NCBI GenBank assembly: GCA_019912505.1 | Contig: JAIOIM010000163.1 | Span: 1-7,698 of the forward strand | Direction: 5' to 3' | Origin: Ignavibacteriaceae bacterium | GTDB lineage: Bacteria > Bacteroidota > Ignavibacteria > Ignavibacteriales > Ignavibacteriaceae | DNA length: 7,698 nt | Shown: one piece after another, positions 6,675 through 7,698 of the stretch | Layout: each line of letters begins with the position of its first letter | How positions within the stretch are numbered: position 1 is the first letter of the stretch | Translations under genes and position numbers: made by a program | Notes under the pieces: model-generated | Seen by the model: the letters and a program-made list of their open reading frames with translations, nothing else | The model's database searches: none | What the model was told of the DNA's origin: nothing

Positions 6675-6691
6675 TTGGCACGTTTATAGAA
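6675..6691 (+). promoter_or_regulatory. Candidate sigma-54 (-24/-12) promoter
   Basis: TTGGCACG at 6675-6682 matches all eight bases of the -24 half of the sigma-54 consensus YTGGCACG. Twelve bases after the GG of the -24 box, the -12 box reads TAGAA instead of TTGCW, so the -12 G (6689) is present and the C is A. Transcription would start near 6701. The site follows an NtrC-family activator gene and lies outside any coding region, where such sites are most meaningful. The imperfect -12 box keeps confidence moderate. Confidence 0.4.
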
Positions 6692-6700
6692 TAATATCAA

Positions 6701-6772
6701 AAGCGGACTACTGTATGCTTATTACACAAGCTTCAGTGTTTTGTATAATAAAACACCATCCGCTTACTTTTT
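6701..6772 (+). ncRNA. Candidate structured small RNA or leader (three-way junction)
   Basis: A closing stem P1 pairs AAGCGGA (6701-6707) with TCCGCTT (6759-6765), perfectly over 7 bp. Inside are P2 (ACTG 6710-6713 with CAGT 6734-6737, then GCTT 6717-6720 with AAGC 6728-6731, loop ATTACAC) and P3 (GTGTTTT 6736-6742 with AAAACAC 6750-6756, loop GTATAAT). P2 and P3 share two bases, so one must give up its outer pairs. ACTTTTT follows P1 at 6766-6772 and could act as a terminator tract. The first base of P1 coincides with the start site predicted from the sigma-54-like promoter. No known RNA family is recognised. It could be a free ~70 nt RNA or the 5' leader of the gene at 6832. Folding was judged by eye. 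Confidence 0.35.
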
Positions 6773-6831
6773 CCGACAAAAATAATTTATTTAAGAAACC
6801 GGTTACGAGTTCGTTTGATACGTATAACTAA

Positions 6832-7197
6832 ATGATAAACAAAACAAAAAACGTTGCGTTTTACAGCCCCGATTTTAATATGTGTTACAGCTTTTTGGTG
6901 TACCTGCAGGATATCTATAATGTAACCACAACTACTGATTTAAAAGTGCTTGAAGTACTTGTAAACAAGTCTGATATCAATTTAGTAATAATTGATGACG
7001 AGCCATCAAAAAAAATAGAAGCATTATGTAAAAATATTCGTTGTGTTAATGCTGCCCTGCCGGTAATCTTAACCTATGTCTTTAAAAACCAACTTAAAAA
7101 TAATGAAACTGATATAAGGCAGTACGTTAGCTCTATTTTTTATAAGCCGTTCGATTTGAACGAAATTTCTATGAAATTGTCCGCTTTGATGTTATAA
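6832..7197 (+). CDS. Stand-alone degenerate receiver-domain protein
   Basis: This 121-residue protein has the pattern and length of a single CheY-like receiver. Alternating strands and helices start with NVAFYSPDFNMCYSFLVYL. The presumed phospho-acceptor is Asp55 in NLVIIDDEP, followed by Thr81 (PVILTY) and Lys105 in FYKPFDLNEI, at the spacing seen in the NtrC-type receiver upstream. The acidic pair that binds Mg2+ (Asp9-Asp10 in that neighbour) is replaced by Ser12-Pro13, with only Asp14 nearby. Phosphorylation may therefore be weak or absent. No output domain or membrane segment is present. An in-frame TAA directly precedes the ATG, so the start cannot be further upstream. There is no Shine-Dalgarno sequence; a loose TTcgTTTG -7-like box is at 6810-6817. 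The role is unknown; a pseudo-receiver modulating the neighbouring two-component pair is inference. Confidence 0.7.
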   Translation: MINKTKNVAFYSPDFNMCYSFLVYLQDIYNVTTTTDLKVLEVLVNKSDINLVIIDDEPSKKIEALCKNIRCVNAALPVILTYVFKNQLKNNETDIRQYVSSIFYKPFDLNEISMKLSALML

Positions 7198-7355
7198 GCA
7201 TAGTGTATATCTATATTACGGAAGGAGCTTATGATAGCCTTAAAAAACATTATGCTTCCCATTGACTTTCCCCGATAATTCACTCCGCGCTTTTCAGTCT
7301 GCTCAGTATATGACTTAACAACACAATTCACTTATTCACCTGTTGCACGTAGTAG
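7198..7355. other. Non-coding gap before the T9SS remnant
   Basis: This 158 bp stretch shows no convincing gene, repeat or RNA fold. GAAGGAG at 7221-7227 followed by ATG 7231 opens only a 15-codon frame. It may be degraded sequence from the lost 5' part of the secreted-protein gene, but I see no recognisable translated similarity in any frame. Confidence 0.4.
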
Positions 7356-7592
7356 AGCCAGAATATCTTGAAAAACGTACCAGGGCTGAAAATTGAGATG
7401 GATAAAATATTTGTAAATATTTCAGTTTATGATATTCTCGGTAGAAAAGTTAAAGAGTTGGTGAACGAAGAAAAACCAGCAGGAAGATATGAATTAAAAT
7501 TCGATGGAAGTAACTTGTCGAGCGGAGTTTATTTTTATTCAATAAAAGCGGGGAAACACGGCAAGACCAATAAATTTATTTTGTTAAAATAA
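7356..7592 (+). pseudogene. Orphan T9SS type A C-terminal sorting domain (gene remnant)
   Basis: The reading frame is open from just after stop codons at 7350-7355 to the TAA ending at 7592. From about 7401 it encodes KIFVNISVYDILGRKVKELV, then EEKPAGRYELKFDGSNLSSG and VYFYSIKAGKHGKTNKFILLK. This is a nearly complete type A sorting domain, which normally ends large secreted proteins and directs them through the type IX secretion system. Here there is no signal peptide, no passenger domain, and the usual upstream PNPFNPxT-type segment is missing. Possible starts are TTG 7368 (74 residues) or ATG 7398 (64 residues), neither with a ribosome binding site. It is best read as the 3' remnant of a deleted secreted-protein gene. 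Expression as a tiny protein cannot be excluded, but without a signal peptide it could not use T9SS. Confidence 0.7.
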
Positions 7593-7626
7593 TATCTACA
7601 CGCATTCCAAACATTTAAACAAAAAA

Positions 7627-7652
7627 AGAGCAGGAGATAAAACTCCTGCTCT
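7627..7652 (-). terminator. Strong hairpin terminator, mainly for a minus-strand gene to the right
   Basis: AGAGCAGGAG (7627-7636) pairs perfectly over 10 bp with CTCCTGCTCT (7643-7652) around the loop ATAAAA. On the minus strand the hairpin is followed by a run of seven T (complement of 7620-7626), the classic rho-independent form. On the plus strand it is followed by only AAATTTTA, a weaker tract, though it could still serve the T9SS remnant upstream. A minus-strand gene ending just beyond the window is therefore expected. Confidence 0.75.
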
Positions 7653-7698
7653 AAATTTTACTAAATGCAAATCAAACATTATTCATTGTACATTATAC

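Noticed and set aside
6496..6681. Minus-strand open frame across the gap after the regulator gene
   Set aside because: It overlaps the regulator 3' end and runs through the hairpin at 6569-6604; no domain and no ribosome binding site.
7231..7278. 15-codon frame after GAAGGAG
   Set aside because: The ribosome-binding-like sequence is only 3 bases from the ATG, the peptide resembles nothing, and this genome rarely uses such sites.
7140..7331. Minus-strand open frame after the small receiver gene
   Set aside because: It overlaps the receiver's C-terminal coding sequence in antisense and shows no family pattern.

Overview
This AT-rich window most likely comes from a member of the Bacteroidota/Chlorobi side of the tree, with Ignavibacteria-like organisms the best guess. 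Three things point there. Starts mostly lack Shine-Dalgarno sequences and sit in A-rich leaders. Several starts are preceded by TAnnTTTG boxes, the -7 element of the Bacteroidota primary sigma factor. A C-terminal type IX secretion (T9SS) sorting domain lies near the right end. The assignment is inferred from style; there is no rRNA or other taxonomic marker here.

Layout. (1) 4-762, minus strand: a YafV-type omega-amidase of the nitrilase superfamily. (2) 763-943: a divergent intergenic region with a pyrimidine-rich stretch, a four-copy CTTTCTA heptamer repeat and TAnnTTTG boxes facing both ways. (3) 944-3188, plus strand: thrB and thrC, the last two steps of threonine synthesis, 4 bp apart and without an adjacent thrA. 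(4) 3189-3715: 527 bp without a gene. It holds a GC-rich foreign-looking patch, a ~200 bp MITE-like element with 25 bp terminal inverted repeats enclosing three smaller hairpins, and two small TTGAG/CTCAA dyads. (5) 3716-6522, plus strand: a two-component system made of a soluble double-PAS histidine kinase and an NtrC-family sigma-54 activator. (6) 6523-6831: a 309 bp gap with a terminator-like dyad, a sigma-54-like -24/-12 promoter candidate and a branched RNA fold that begins at the predicted start site. (7) 6832-7197, plus strand: a small stand-alone receiver-like protein lacking the acidic Mg2+-binding pair. (8) 7356-7592, plus strand: an orphan T9SS sorting domain, probably a gene remnant. 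(9) 7627-7652: a strong hairpin whose T-tract favours a minus-strand gene arriving from the right.

How it may fit together. The kinase would sense a cytoplasmic signal through its PAS domains and phosphorylate Asp53 of the activator, which opens sigma-54 promoters. The most interesting arrangement is just downstream of the activator gene. A perfect TTGGCACG -24 box with an imperfect -12 box is spaced so that transcription would start at about 6701, the first base of a ~65 nt structure closed by a 7 bp stem and followed by a T5 tract. A dyad centred about 115 bp upstream is where an NtrC-type protein would be expected to bind. This resembles known pairs such as CbrB/CrcZ in Pseudomonas, where a sigma-54-dependent small RNA sits next to its activator gene. 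It is a hypothesis from sequence alone, and the weak -12 box is its main weakness.
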